From positions 62,001 to 126,000 of the forward strand of contig JAHEMJ010000001.1 in assembly GCA_024643725.1 (NCBI GenBank): a stretch of DNA of 64,000 bases, given 5' to 3'. Below the pieces are notes generated by a model. That model made no database searches and was not told where the DNA came from. It saw only the letters and a list, made by a program, of their open reading frames with translations. Both the position numbers and the translations under genes were made by a program. Within the stretch, counting starts at the first letter, position 1, and the number at the start of each line of letters is the position of its first letter. Origin of the DNA: Crocinitomicaceae bacterium (GTDB taxonomy: Bacteria; Bacteroidota; Bacteroidia; Flavobacteriales_D; Crocinitomicaceae). Below are positions 19,651 to 29,357 of the stretch, piece after piece.

Positions 19651-19668
19651 CAAATCCCAACTGCGAAA

Positions 19669-21177
19669 ATGATTGATTTCGACTTATACGAAGCAAAGAA
19701 GCTTTACCCTTTTCAAGAACAAACCGTTAACCAGGTTCTAGATGAACTTCGGAAAAATGGCGCGAATTTTAATTTGCTCTACCAACTTCCAACTGGAGGT
19801 GGAAAAACGGTGATTTTCTCTGAAATTGCGCGTCGATTCATCGAGCAATGGAACAAAAAGGTGTTGATTCTCACCCATCGCATCGAACTTTCGGTTCAAA
19901 CTTCACAACAGTTATCCGCCATCAAAGTCGCAAACAAGGTCATCAATTCAGAGGTGAAATTGCTAGACGATCAAGGAGATTACCAGTGTTTTATCGCGAT
20001 GGTAGAAACCTTGAATAATCGCTTGAATGAAAACGATAATTTCATTGAGGACATCGGATTAGTCATTGTTGATGAGGCGCATTACAACTCCTTCAGAAAA
20101 ATCTTCCAATTTTATGAAGACGCGAACATACTAGGTGTCACAGCGACTCCGCTTAGTTCGAACCGAAATTTACCATTGAAGGATAATTACAATAAATTAC
20201 TCGTTGGTGAATCCATTTCCAATTTAATTGAAGGTGGATATTTATCCAACGCGGAAACATATCAATACGATGTCAATCTGCACGGATTGAAGATCGGTAC
20301 CAATGGTGACTTTACCGTGAGTAGTTCGGATTTATTATACAGCAACTACTTCATGCAAGAAAAATTGATTTTCGCTTATGAAGAAGTGAGTCTCGGAAAG
20401 AAAACCTTGATTTTCAATGCTGGAATCGAAACATCTCGACGCGTAGAAGAATCGTTCAAAAAATTAAAATACAACATTCGTCACTTGGACTCTACCTTTA
20501 GCGACAAGGATCGAAAAGATGTCATTCAATGGTTTAAAGTCACACCAGGAGCCATTCTAACCTCGGTTGGAATCCTCACAACTGGTTTCGATGAACCAAC
20601 GGTTGAATCCATTATCATTAATCGAGCAACGCGCTCTTTGACATTATATCACCAAATGATTGGACGCGGATCCAGAAAATTGCCAAACAAAAGTGATTTT
20701 CAAATCATCGATTTGGGAAATAATGTACGTCGCTTCGGTTACTGGCAAGATTACATCAACTGGCAAGATGCCTTTAAATTCCCGGATCGCTTTTTGGAAT
20801 CACGTATTTCAGAGTTGGAGGACATGGAGTTTGAAGTGGAATTTGAATTTCCAAAAGGATTCGATAAATACATGCCTTCTGCCATTTTAGAGGAATTCAA
20901 CATCAAAGAATGTTATTACGAATGTCTGGAACGTGGAGAGAAAGGAAAAGTAGCCATTGACCTATCCATTGAAAATCACTTTAAAGCCATTGAAACGGCA
21001 GCAAGTAATTTAGATCATGCCCTTGATTTAATGAATGTTATTCAAGATCATATCGAGCATAGATTGAAGCATTACACCAAGTGTATTTCTAAAAGTACCG
21101 ATAACTATTTCAAGTATTTGTTAGAAACCTATAACCGTCAATTGGCACAAAAAATCCGTTTGAATATTGAAGATTGA
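19669..21177 (+). CDS. DEAD/DEAH-box helicase, superfamily 2 (RadD/YejH-like)
   Basis: From ATG 19669 the protein has 502 residues; an in-frame TTG at 19648 is inside the -7 box and cannot be the start. Motif I is LPTGGGKTVIF, motif Ia LTHRIEL, motif II VIVDEAHYN, motif III GVTATPLS, and motif VI region HQMIGRGSRKLPNK, so both RecA-like domains are complete. The compact SF2 layout with a Q-tip like YPFQEQTVNQVLDEL resembles RadD/YejH repair helicases. The C-terminal 110 residues are unique and helical. It is not next to nuclease or defence genes. Activity as a nucleic-acid-dependent ATPase is secure; the process is inferred. Confidence 0.85.
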   Translation: MIDFDLYEAKKLYPFQEQTVNQVLDELRKNGANFNLLYQLPTGGGKTVIFSEIARRFIEQWNKKVLILTHRIELSVQTSQQLSAIKVANKVINSEVKLLDDQGDYQCFIAMVETLNNRLNENDNFIEDIGLVIVDEAHYNSFRKIFQFYEDANILGVTATPLSSNRNLPLKDNYNKLLVGESISNLIEGGYLSNAETYQYDVNLHGLKIGTNGDFTVSSSDLLYSNYFMQEKLIFAYEEVSLGKKTLIFNAGIETSRRVEESFKKLKYNIRHLDSTFSDKDRKDVIQWFKVTPGAILTSVGILTTGFDEPTVESIIINRATRSLTLYHQMIGRGSRKLPNKSDFQIIDLGNNVRRFGYWQDYINWQDAFKFPDRFLESRISELEDMEFEVEFEFPKGFDKYMPSAILEEFNIKECYYECLERGEKGKVAIDLSIENHFKAIETAASNLDHALDLMNVIQDHIEHRLKHYTKCISKSTDNYFKYLLETYNRQLAQKIRLNIED

Positions 21178-21197
21178 TGCTTTTTCTGTAATTTTAA

Positions 21198-22646
21198 ATG
21201 CACATGAAAAATATCATTCTTATTCTCTTCTGTTTTCTTCAGAGCATTTCTTTTGCACAAGGAACAAAAATCAAAACGTATCTGGATACCAAACAGTTCT
21301 ACGCTCCGAACATTGGTAACTACATTGAAATTTACATGCAGTTTGTTTCTTATTCTGTTGTTTTTAAAAACGAAGGAAGGGGATTGCGTGCAAAAGTGCT
21401 GATTTCGGTGGATATTAGTGACAGTACTCAAACTGTGTTCAGCGATCGATACGTACTAGAGTCCCCAGAAGCGATTGACAGTGTACAAGATGATTTTTAT
21501 GAAGTCATTCGAGTGCAATTAAATCCCGGTAAATACTCCATGAAATTAAACATGTTGGATGTTTACAAGGAATCTTCTGAAATTTCCGGGATCATCCCCA
21601 TTCAAGTTGAAGACTTGTCAAAAAACATAAAAATGTCCGATGTCCTAGTGGCCGAATACGCTTATCCAACAGAAGACCAAAGCAATTTCACGAAATCGGG
21701 ATACCACATCATCCCGATGCTTTCAAGTTTCTACGCTACGGATTCAAAGAACATTCCGTTGTATTTAGAATTGTATGGAACTGAAACCATTCAGGATAGT
21801 TCGTATCATTTCTCCTATCGCATCATCAATACACAAGACGCAACCGAAATCCCTGGATTTACCAAATCTTCTACTTTAACGAAGTCAAACGTTGTTCCGG
21901 TTTTCGAATCCGTTAATATAGAAGAATTAAGCTCTGGCAGCTATCAAATTGAGTTTCGCGTCAGCACCACTAAAAATGAAATTCTTGCGGTTCAAACGTA
22001 CGACTTCGAACGAAGCAATGAAAATAACTCCATGTTTTCCATGGAAAATTTAATGTTAGACCCAGCCTTTCAAAAATCCATACCAAACGACAGTGTTTTT
22101 TACTACCTAGAATGCTTAATACCGATTTCAAAACCTGCGGAAATTAAAAATATCATTGAAACTCTGAAAGAAAAAGACGAAAAAAACGCACGGAAACACA
22201 TCCAAGGGTATTGGACCTTAACGACCCCAACAAATCCGTACGAATCTTGGCTGAAGTATAAAACGCAAGTGGATTTTGTTCAAAAGATTTATGGGAATAA
22301 TTTTCAAGAAGGATTTGAAACAGACAGAGGGAGAGTCTACCTTAAGTATGGCGCACCGAATCAAATAAACGCAAGAGAATCATCTCCATCTGAATACCCT
22401 TATGAAATTTGGACGTACAACAAAATTGGTATTTACAGTAACAAGCGCTTCATTTTCTACAATCCAGATTTGGTCAATAATGCTTACCGCTTATTGCATT
22501 CGGACATGATTGGTGAATTAAAAAATCCAGCTTGGCCTCAAATCTTGGCGAAAAGAAACACCTACAATGGTAATGTGGATAATCCAAACCAAAATAATGT
22601 GAAACATTGGGGAGGTGATAGCAACGATTTGTTCCGTCAATATTAA
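21198..22646 (+). CDS. Exported GWxTD domain-containing protein
   Basis: 482 residues with a signal peptide (MHMKNIILILFCFLQS, ending ISFAQ); the ATG at 21204 is an alternative start. Residues about 20-300 are beta-rich and resemble the extracellular sandwich region found before GWxTD domains. The C-terminal domain includes RGRVYLKYGAPNQ, EIWTYN and KRFIFYNPD, which match the GWxTD domain of Bacteroidota, whose role is unknown. It is followed after 3 bases by a glycosyltransferase gene and then GH92 in the same orientation, suggesting one surface-glycan unit. A weak promoter-like TAATTTTA precedes it. Confidence 0.85.
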   Translation: MHMKNIILILFCFLQSISFAQGTKIKTYLDTKQFYAPNIGNYIEIYMQFVSYSVVFKNEGRGLRAKVLISVDISDSTQTVFSDRYVLESPEAIDSVQDDFYEVIRVQLNPGKYSMKLNMLDVYKESSEISGIIPIQVEDLSKNIKMSDVLVAEYAYPTEDQSNFTKSGYHIIPMLSSFYATDSKNIPLYLELYGTETIQDSSYHFSYRIINTQDATEIPGFTKSSTLTKSNVVPVFESVNIEELSSGSYQIEFRVSTTKNEILAVQTYDFERSNENNSMFSMENLMLDPAFQKSIPNDSVFYYLECLIPISKPAEIKNIIETLKEKDEKNARKHIQGYWTLTTPTNPYESWLKYKTQVDFVQKIYGNNFQEGFETDRGRVYLKYGAPNQINARESSPSEYPYEIWTYNKIGIYSNKRFIFYNPDLVNNAYRLLHSDMIGELKNPAWPQILAKRNTYNGNVDNPNQNNVKHWGGDSNDLFRQY

Positions 22647-22649
22647 GAA

Positions 22650-23675
22650 ATGAATACAAGACTAGCGGTTGTTATTCTCAATTTTAATGGTCAACAGCAC
22701 CTTGAGCGTTACTTACCTAGTGTCGTCAAACATTCAGCTCCTTACCAAGTGATAGTTGCCGATAATGGTAGTACCGATCACTCCGTTTCCTTTCTCTCAG
22801 CGCACTACCCTTCCGTTCAACTACTCGAATTAAAACATAATTTTGGCTTTGCGGGTGGATACAACGTCGCACTCGAACAAATCAAAGACAGTTTTGACTA
22901 CTATTTTATTTTAAACAGCGACGTTGAAGTGACAGAAAACTGGATTAATCCCTTGCTTGCGTTTCTGGAGGAGAATCCTTCCGTTGCAGCTTGTCAACCC
23001 AAAATTAAATCGTGGAATAATAAAAGTCAATTCGAACACGCTGGAGCAGCTGGCGGTTTCATTGACAGCAATTACTTCCCCTTTTGTCGTGGACGCATCT
23101 TTGATCGTCTCGAGTTGGATGAAACGCAATATGACTTTAACCTACCAATTACATGGACATCTGGTGCTGCCATGCTCATTCGTGCCAATTTATTTCACGA
23201 AGTCCGTGGATTCGATTCAGATTTCTTTGCACACATGGAAGAAATAGACCTTTGTCTACGTTTAGGAAATAAAGGACATCAATTTTTCTGCATTCCAGAA
23301 AGTACCGTTTATCATTTGGGCGGCGGGACCTTGGACTATCAATCACCCAAAAAAGTCTATTTGAATTTCAGAAATAGCCTGTTCATGATCATGAAAAATC
23401 ATGCCGGCCCTCTCCTACCGATGTTGTTTTATCGCATGTGTTTGGATGGCATTGCCGGAATAAAATTCTTGATTTCTGGACAACTTAAAAATACGTGGAT
23501 GGTCTTTTTATCACACATGAATTTATATGTGCAATTTGGAAGATTCTATAAAAAACGTCGACAAATCCGCGTACGGAAAAGAAACTTTATCCGCTATAAC
23601 GGTCAAATCATTTGGGATTACTACTTCCTGAAAAACACCATTTTTACCGCACTTAACAAACGAAAATTCAATTAA
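22650..23675 (+). CDS. Glycosyltransferase family 2 (rhamnosyltransferase-like)
   Basis: 341 residues. GT-A signatures: LAVVILNFNGQQHLERYLPSV at the start, VIVADNGSTDHS for the nucleotide, FILNSDVEV as the DxD-like metal site, and the acceptor region HMEEIDLCLRLGNKGH followed by VYHLGGGTL. These patterns occur in WcaE/rhamnosyltransferase-type GT2 enzymes. A hydrophobic C-terminal stretch (FMIMKNHAGPLLPMLFYRMC) suggests membrane contact. It starts 3 bases after the GWxTD gene, and its stop overlaps the GH92 start by one base (TAATG). The sugar donor is not predictable. Confidence 0.9.
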   Translation: MNTRLAVVILNFNGQQHLERYLPSVVKHSAPYQVIVADNGSTDHSVSFLSAHYPSVQLLELKHNFGFAGGYNVALEQIKDSFDYYFILNSDVEVTENWINPLLAFLEENPSVAACQPKIKSWNNKSQFEHAGAAGGFIDSNYFPFCRGRIFDRLELDETQYDFNLPITWTSGAAMLIRANLFHEVRGFDSDFFAHMEEIDLCLRLGNKGHQFFCIPESTVYHLGGGTLDYQSPKKVYLNFRNSLFMIMKNHAGPLLPMLFYRMCLDGIAGIKFLISGQLKNTWMVFLSHMNLYVQFGRFYKKRRQIRVRKRNFIRYNGQIIWDYYFLKNTIFTALNKRKFN

Positions 23676-26600
23676 TGAAAACGAGTTTATTCACCACATT
23701 TAGCTTTCTAACGGCGATTTCTTTTGCTCAAGTTAAAGAACTTCAAACGAACAGTGACAAAGCAAAAGGTATGATTGGCAAACCTGCGGACACCTTCAAT
23801 CCATATGTGTATGTGATGCCAACCATAGGTACAGGTGGACATGGACACACCTTCCCAGGAGTGACAACGCCATTTGGCATGATGCAATTGAGTCCAGATA
23901 CGCGTTTCGATGGTTGGGATGGCTGCGGTGGATATCATTACTCCGATTCCATTATTTATGGATTCAGTCACACGCATTTGAGCGGGACAGGTGTTCCTGA
24001 TTACGCCGATTTATTAATTGTCCCTCAATCCGGAAAAAAAGCCAAATTAGTCGGTAAATATGTGGATCCAAAAAATGGCTATGGATCTCGCTTCTCTCAC
24101 AACGAAGAAAAAGCACGTGCAGGATACTATGAAGTATACTTAAAGGATGAGGATATTAAAGTCCGCTTAACAACAAGTGACCGATCTGGCATTCATGAAT
24201 ATACTTTTCAAAACAAAAAAGGAAAGAAATTCATTTTGTTAGATTTAGATTACCGTGACAAAGTCTTGGATGCTGGATTTGAAATCGTAAATGATTCAAC
24301 CATATCTGGTAGACGCGTTTCGGAGGCTTGGGCAAATCAACAACATTTCTATTTTCAATTGGAAACCTCCATTCCATTTATTTCTGCGAAACCAGTAAAA
24401 ATTGCAGGAACGAACAAACTGTTATTGGAATTCCCAAAGAACACAAACATACTATATGTCAAAGTGGGCATGTCTCATGTCGACCAAAAAGGAGCAGCCC
24501 ATAATTTGCAATTGGAAATTCCTCGTTTCGATTTCATGCAAGTTTATTCTCGAAATGTCGAAAAATGGAACAATGAACTCAGTAAAATCAAAATTGAATC
24601 CTTGAATTTTGAAGACGCCATCATATTCTATACAAGTTTGTATCATTCCATGGTCGCGCCAAATTTAATGAGCGACATAGATGGAAGGTACCGTGGACGC
24701 GATCAAAAAATCCATCAATTGGTCAAAGACAATCAGTACACCGTATTTTCACTTTGGGACACCTACCGAGGAAATCATCCACTTTTCACCTTGATTCAAC
24801 AAGAACGAACCACACAGTTTATCCGAACCTTTTTACGTCAATTCGACGAAGGTGGAGATTTGCCCGTTTGGGAATTGGCTGCTTGTGAAACTGAATGCAT
24901 GATTGGATACCACAGCGTGAGCGTGATGTCGGATGCTTACATGAAAGGCATCGATGGGACAAGCAAAAAAGGCGCTTTAGCGTACGACGCCAAAAAAGCA
25001 CTATCGGACATGCACTTTACAGCAAACATTAACGAGCTAGGCAAACAAACGTATGCGAGCAAAGGATATTTGAGTTCAAGTGATGAACCAGAATCCGTTT
25101 CAAAAACGCTGGAATATGCCTACGATGATTTTTGCATCGCAGAAATGGCACAAGCTTTAGGAAATACTGAAATGGAGAAAAACTACCGCAAACGTAGTTT
25201 TTCCTTCATCAATTTATTCGATCCAAATACCAAATTCATGCGAGCGCGACGTGGTGCTCAGTGGTACGGACCGTTTGATCCTTCTGAAGTGAACTTCAAT
25301 TATACCGAAGCAAACAGCTGGCAGTATTCTTTGTATGCGCCGCAAGAAATTGAAGTCTTGACGAACTTACTAGGTGGACGTGATTCATTGGAAGCTTGGT
25401 TGGATCGTTTGTTTACGACTGAAATGAAATTATCTGGACGTGAACAAGCGGACATCACCGGCTTAATTGGACAATATGCACATGGAAACGAACCATCGCA
25501 TCACATGGCTTATTTGTACAACTTTACTAATGCACCTTATAAAACTCAGTTCTATGTCGACCGCATTTTGAAGGAAATGTATCACGCCAAACCAGATGGA
25601 TTATCAGGAAACGAAGATTGCGGACAAATGAGCGCTTGGTATGTACTAAGTTCATTGGGACTTTATCCAATTGCGCCAGGAAATACCATGTATCAAATTG
25701 GACGTCCTCTTTTCGCAAAGGCTACCATTAAAGTGGATAATCAAACCAATGCGCAAATTGACATTATCTGCAACAATCAGAGTGCAGCGAATTGCTACGT
25801 AGCAGCCGTGCGATGGAATGGCAAATTGCTTCCTGACTTTCAAATCGACCACAAGACTTTAATGTCTGGAGGTAAATTGGAATTTGATATGACAGACAAA
25901 AAGCCGGCAAAATCGAATTACCCTCAACTGTATGACGCAGCAATTCCATCGGATGTCGTACCAGCACCATTTGTAAAAACAGAACAACGCATTTTTGATC
26001 AAGAATTGTATTTGGAATTAGGTCACGTTGTTTTGAGTCCTTCAGATTCCTATGAACTGAAATACCGTTTGAATAATGGCCCTTGGAATACTTATGTTCA
26101 ACCCATTAAAATCAAAGAAACGACAAACATCGATTTACAATTACTGCGTAAAAATGCAGCTGGAATCAGAGCAGAAAGTCCGATTGTATCCAGTCAATTT
26201 ATTCGTAAAAATCCAAATGTCAGTTTGAAACTTGACACGAAATACTCCAATCAGTATGCGGCGTCAGGTGAAAATGCGCTGATCGACGGACTCATGGGAG
26301 GTAGCGAGTTTAGAACAGGTGATTGGCAAGGATTTTACGGGAAGGATGTCGTGGCAACCGTAACGTTCAAAGAACCGATGGCCATTCACGAATTTGGAGC
26401 TTCTTGTATCCGCGATCAAAAAGCGTGGATTTTCCTTCCTAAAGAAATTCGTTTTGAAGTTTCTTACGACGGAATCACTTATCAAAATCCACAAGTCATT
26501 TCGATACCGCAAGCTACGCAAAGAGATAAGAATCCATTCAATTGTATGTTTACTACACTGATTGAAACAGATAAGGTCCGAAAAATCAAGAGCATTCGCT

Positions 26601-26692
26601 ACACGATTGTCAACCCAGGGAATTGTCCAGAATGGCATTTAGGTGTAGGTAATCCAACTTGGATGTTTATTGACGAATTGATTTTCAATTAG
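23675..26692 (+). CDS. GH92 family alpha-mannosidase, exported
   Basis: 1005 residues. The signal peptide ends ISFAQ. The GH92 N-domain appears at once (NPYVYVMPTIGTGGHGHTF, GYHYSD, FSHTHLSGTG). The catalytic (alpha/alpha)6 domain contains SLWDTYRGNHPLF, the general-acid/base region GNEPSHHMAYLYN and GNEDCGQMSAWY with the metal-binding residues. After about 760 come a chitobiase-like Ig module and a discoidin/F5/8C-like carbohydrate-binding region (LIDGLMGGSEFRTGDW). GH92 enzymes are calcium-dependent exo-alpha-mannosidases, mostly alpha-1,2 or alpha-1,3, acting on N-glycan or mannan chains in the periplasm. It is translationally coupled to the GT2 gene. Linkage specificity is not resolved. 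Confidence 0.93.
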   Translation: MKTSLFTTFSFLTAISFAQVKELQTNSDKAKGMIGKPADTFNPYVYVMPTIGTGGHGHTFPGVTTPFGMMQLSPDTRFDGWDGCGGYHYSDSIIYGFSHTHLSGTGVPDYADLLIVPQSGKKAKLVGKYVDPKNGYGSRFSHNEEKARAGYYEVYLKDEDIKVRLTTSDRSGIHEYTFQNKKGKKFILLDLDYRDKVLDAGFEIVNDSTISGRRVSEAWANQQHFYFQLETSIPFISAKPVKIAGTNKLLLEFPKNTNILYVKVGMSHVDQKGAAHNLQLEIPRFDFMQVYSRNVEKWNNELSKIKIESLNFEDAIIFYTSLYHSMVAPNLMSDIDGRYRGRDQKIHQLVKDNQYTVFSLWDTYRGNHPLFTLIQQERTTQFIRTFLRQFDEGGDLPVWELAACETECMIGYHSVSVMSDAYMKGIDGTSKKGALAYDAKKALSDMHFTANINELGKQTYASKGYLSSSDEPESVSKTLEYAYDDFCIAEMAQALGNTEMEKNYRKRSFSFINLFDPNTKFMRARRGAQWYGPFDPSEVNFNYTEANSWQYSLYAPQEIEVLTNLLGGRDSLEAWLDRLFTTEMKLSGREQADITGLIGQYAHGNEPSHHMAYLYNFTNAPYKTQFYVDRILKEMYHAKPDGLSGNEDCGQMSAWYVLSSLGLYPIAPGNTMYQIGRPLFAKATIKVDNQTNAQIDIICNNQSAANCYVAAVRWNGKLLPDFQIDHKTLMSGGKLEFDMTDKKPAKSNYPQLYDAAIPSDVVPAPFVKTEQRIFDQELYLELGHVVLSPSDSYELKYRLNNGPWNTYVQPIKIKETTNIDLQLLRKNAAGIRAESPIVSSQFIRKNPNVSLKLDTKYSNQYAASGENALIDGLMGGSEFRTGDWQGFYGKDVVATVTFKEPMAIHEFGASCIRDQKAWIFLPKEIRFEVSYDGITYQNPQVISIPQATQRDKNPFNCMFTTLIETDKVRKIKSIRYTIVNPGNCPEWHLGVGNPTWMFIDELIFN

Positions 26693-27573
26693 GACTTAAA
26701 CAGCTTCAAGATCCTAGGTAAATTGTTTCGTTTCAAAATGGAATAGGATTTGTTCGTCGCACCAAATTTTCGATAGAACTGCGCAATGGCTTCGTTATTC
26801 GAACCGACAAAGTCTAATGTTTCGTGTGTGGCTTGTATCACAGAAATCACCTGATCCAGCAAAGCATACATCGCACCGTTCTTCTTGCCTTCTGAAGTGG
26901 CCGTTCCTTTTAAAAAGAAACACGTTCCTTTGTAAGAAAGGAAAACACCAGCCGCAAGAATTTCATTGTGTTCCTTTATCGCAAAAATGGAAAGATGTCC
27001 TTGTTTTTTTGTCGCCTCTAATAAATCGGATAAACGTTTCCACACTGCGTCCGTAAATCCACTCAACTCCTCCCCTTTTTGTTTTTTGAAGAAGGACACA
27101 AAATCGCTAGGCGAATCGATTTTTTCCACGCGGTAAGCAACAGGTATTTTTTTTAGCATTCGTTTCGCGTTAGACGAATACCCATTTCTAATTTCCTCCA
27201 AGGTAGGATTTAAATCTAACAGCTGATAGTGTCCTTGTCCATAAAAGGATGCATTTTGCGGAGTTGAGAAATTCAAATGTAGGTAACGCGCCGAAGAAGA
27301 AAGAAATTCAAGTATCTCGTTCATTGACTCTTCAGAATTACTAGCAAAATTCAAGGCGCGAATGAAAAACGGTTGTAAACGATAAGAAAAACCGAATTTG
27401 CTTGCAACAGGAACTGGTCCTAAGTAATTTCCTGCATCATCGCACAACATTTCCCAATTAGGATGTAATATATCCCAAACCCATGACAAAGAAAAAAAAT
27501 CTAATTGCGCATCAGAAGCAACCATTTGATTCCATTTTCGTTTGTCTATATGTTGCGAGGCAAGAAGTTTCAA
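26689..27573 (-). CDS. FemAB-like / GNAT N-acyltransferase
   Basis: 294 residues with two GNAT-like halves: residues 10-130 (DFFSLSWVWDIL, QPFFIRALNF) and 150-285 (SFFKKQKGEELSGF, HLSIFAIKEHNEILAAGVFLSY, LDFVGSNNEAIAQFYRKFGA). The tail motif with SNNEAIAQFYRKFGA is typical of FemAB/GNAT acyltransferases of Bacteroidota that probably acylate cell-envelope compounds. The start codon is TTG at 27571-27573; no ATG lies between the upstream stop and residue 17, and the conserved core begins at about residue 10. It overlaps the GH92 gene tail-to-tail by 4 bases. Substrate unknown. Confidence 0.75.
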   Translation of the reverse strand: MKLLASQHIDKRKWNQMVASDAQLDFFSLSWVWDILHPNWEMLCDDAGNYLGPVPVASKFGFSYRLQPFFIRALNFASNSEESMNEILEFLSSSARYLHLNFSTPQNASFYGQGHYQLLDLNPTLEEIRNGYSSNAKRMLKKIPVAYRVEKIDSPSDFVSFFKKQKGEELSGFTDAVWKRLSDLLEATKKQGHLSIFAIKEHNEILAAGVFLSYKGTCFFLKGTATSEGKKNGAMYALLDQVISVIQATHETLDFVGSNNEAIAQFYRKFGATNKSYSILKRNNLPRILKLFKS

Positions 27574-27706
27574 AGTTGAATTTTCAACGAAATTAACGGA
27601 ATAAATTCAGTTTTAGTCTCTTCGAAGAATAAAGAATATGGAACTTGTTCTTTTTTCATTAACTTCGTTACACAAATTTGGATTGAATAAAAATAAAACG
27701 ATACAC

Positions 27707-28042
27707 ATGAAAGCACTTAAAATTTTAGGTTTTACTTTTTTCTTAGGTTTGACATCTTTTGCACAACAGGTTCAAACACCTGAACAACACGCACAGGCTT
27801 TAACGCAAAGTCAAACAACCATGTTAAAATTGACAACTGCTCAACAAGAACAAGTGTATACGATCCACTTAGGAATCGCACAAAAAAATCAAGGAATTCT
27901 GATGTCCAATTATTCAGAAGACCAAAAGAAAGCGATCATTAAATCGAATGAAGAAGCAAGACTTGCCATGTTAAAGAACATTTTAACAGCTGAACAATTT
28001 GCTAAATTGGAACAAGCGGCAACAGAGCAACGCAACCATTAA
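27707..28042 (+). CDS. Small exported helical protein, Spy/CpxP-like pattern
   Basis: 111 residues from the ATG at 27707 (MKALKILGFTFFLGLTSFAQ), which gives a clean signal peptide; the longer frame from 27638 adds 23 residues with no signal features. The mature part is helical, with two LTxxQ-type repeats (LTTAQQEQVYTIH and LTAEQFAKLEQAA) separated by about 50 residues, the layout of Spy/CpxP periplasmic chaperones and of small Bacteroidota DUF4890-type proteins. A role in envelope stress or metal binding is inference. It is monocistronic and ends in a strong terminator. Confidence 0.75.
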   Translation: MKALKILGFTFFLGLTSFAQQVQTPEQHAQALTQSQTTMLKLTTAQQEQVYTIHLGIAQKNQGILMSNYSEDQKKAIIKSNEEARLAMLKNILTAEQFAKLEQAATEQRNH

Positions 28043-28060
28043 GCGAAATTATCTTTCGGA

Positions 28061-28091
28061 AAGCCCTGACTTAATCGTCAGGGCTTTTTTT
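28061..28091 (+). terminator. Intrinsic terminator after the small exported protein
   Basis: A perfect 10-bp stem AAGCCCTGAC (28061-28070) / GTCAGGGCTT (28077-28086), a 6-base loop, and a T-run (28085-28091) start 18 bases past the stop codon. Confidence 0.93.
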
Positions 28092-28169
28092 GTGATTTTT
28101 TTTCGCTAGCTTCCGGATGACGGCATAGTTATTGACAGCGCCTTGGTTATTACTTCATCATTCCATTCT

Positions 28170-28198
28170 TTTGACCGAACGATGAAATATTAATTTTG
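28170..28198 (+). promoter_or_regulatory. Promoter of the GH3 gene
   Basis: TTTG (28170-28173), a 17-base spacer and TAATTTTG (28191-28198) match both Bacteroidota promoter elements. The -7 box ends 18 bases before the ATG. This is one of the best promoters in the window. Confidence 0.7.
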
Positions 28199-28216
28199 TC
28201 TGTATAGAACTCAATT

Positions 28217-29356
28217 ATGAAAAAAATTATCACTCCCCTATTCCTTGCCGGACTCCTATTTCAAGGATGTGCGCAATCGAACGCAACGAGCAAGCAAACC
28301 AAGCCCGTGCAACCCAAAAGCGAAATCACCTTTGAACTGGCGGATTTCCTAAAGGAAAATACACTTTTAGACAAAGAAGTTGAGCGCGTTTTCAAACAAA
28401 TGGATGACACCGCGATTGTTGCGCAGCTGATTATGCCTGCAGTTGGACGTCTAGGTCAAACAAAAGCAACAATCGACCAACATATCAAAGACAGAGTCAT
28501 AGGTGGAGTTCTGATGTTAAATGGGACAAAAGAAGAATTTTCAAGTTGGATTAAAGATTTTGAAACCAACAATAGCAAATACGGAAACTTGCCGTTTTTA
28601 TATAGTGCGGATGCCGAACCAAGTCTAGTAAACCGTAAAATCATTGGATCAACACCCGTAAAGAAAGCGAATGAACTGAAAAATGTTGATGAAGTGATTG
28701 CGTGTGCAAAGACCATTTCAGCTGATTTGAATGCAATTGGGATCAATTACAATTTCTCTCCCGTGGTAGATATGTCTCCCAATACAACGGTTGGATTCAG
28801 AAGTTTTGGAGCTGTACCCGCAAACATTATTCCTTGGTCTGATGCCTTCATTCAAGAAACGCAAAAAAACAACATCATTGCGACTGCTAAACACTTTCCT
28901 GGACATGGATTGGTAACAGGAGACACGCACAAAGCTCTTCAAGTGATTGACGGTGAAATGAAAGAAATCTGCAATTATCCAACATTAATTGCGAATGGTG
29001 TTCTATCGATTATGGTTGCACACATCGCCGTACAGAACAACGCGAAATACGACACAAAAGGTTTACCATCAACCTGTTCAGAGAAAATCGTTACGAACTT
29101 ATTGAAAGACAGCCTTGGATTTAAAGGATTAATTGTGACCGATGCGATGAACATGGGAGGCGTGGTAAACGTTCCTCAAGCTGCCTACAAAGCCATTCAT
29201 GCTGGATGTGACATCGTTCTCATGCCACTTGACGCAAAGAAAGCGCACGCAGAATTATTAGCTGCTTATCGAACGGACAAAGAATTCAAAAAGCGCGTGG
29301 ATGAATCTGCGAAAAAAGTGCTTCGCATGAAAATCGCCATGGGACTTTTGAAATAA
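28217..29356 (+). CDS. GH3 family beta-N-acetylhexosaminidase-like lipoprotein (NagZ type)
   Basis: 379 residues. The lipoprotein signal ends LLFQGC (Cys18). A single TIM-barrel GH3 domain follows: SADAEPSLVNR, NFSPVVDMSP, the NagZ-type loop KHFPGHGLVTGDTHKAL at 225-241 with the Asp236/His238 dyad, and the nucleophile Asp309 in GLIVTDAMNMGG. There is no second (alpha/beta) GH3 domain and no beta-lactamase fusion, unlike many Bacteroidota GH3 proteins. Lipid anchoring suggests it acts outside the cytoplasm on N-acetylglucosaminides such as peptidoglycan fragments. Its terminator lies inside the opposing rimM gene. Confidence 0.9.
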   Translation: MKKIITPLFLAGLLFQGCAQSNATSKQTKPVQPKSEITFELADFLKENTLLDKEVERVFKQMDDTAIVAQLIMPAVGRLGQTKATIDQHIKDRVIGGVLMLNGTKEEFSSWIKDFETNNSKYGNLPFLYSADAEPSLVNRKIIGSTPVKKANELKNVDEVIACAKTISADLNAIGINYNFSPVVDMSPNTTVGFRSFGAVPANIIPWSDAFIQETQKNNIIATAKHFPGHGLVTGDTHKALQVIDGEMKEICNYPTLIANGVLSIMVAHIAVQNNAKYDTKGLPSTCSEKIVTNLLKDSLGFKGLIVTDAMNMGGVVNVPQAAYKAIHAGCDIVLMPLDAKKAHAELLAAYRTDKEFKKRVDESAKKVLRMKIAMGLLK

Positions 29357-29357
29357 A

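Noticed and set aside
19648-19668. TTG start that would extend the helicase by 7 residues
   Set aside because: It lies inside the TATTTTTG -7 box (19643-19650); the ATG at 19669 fits the 18-base spacing seen in other genes.
27575-27588. Dyad GTTGAA-TT-TTCAAC upstream of the FemAB-like gene
   Set aside because: Short arms, AT-rich, not repeated near other promoters; too weak to call an operator.
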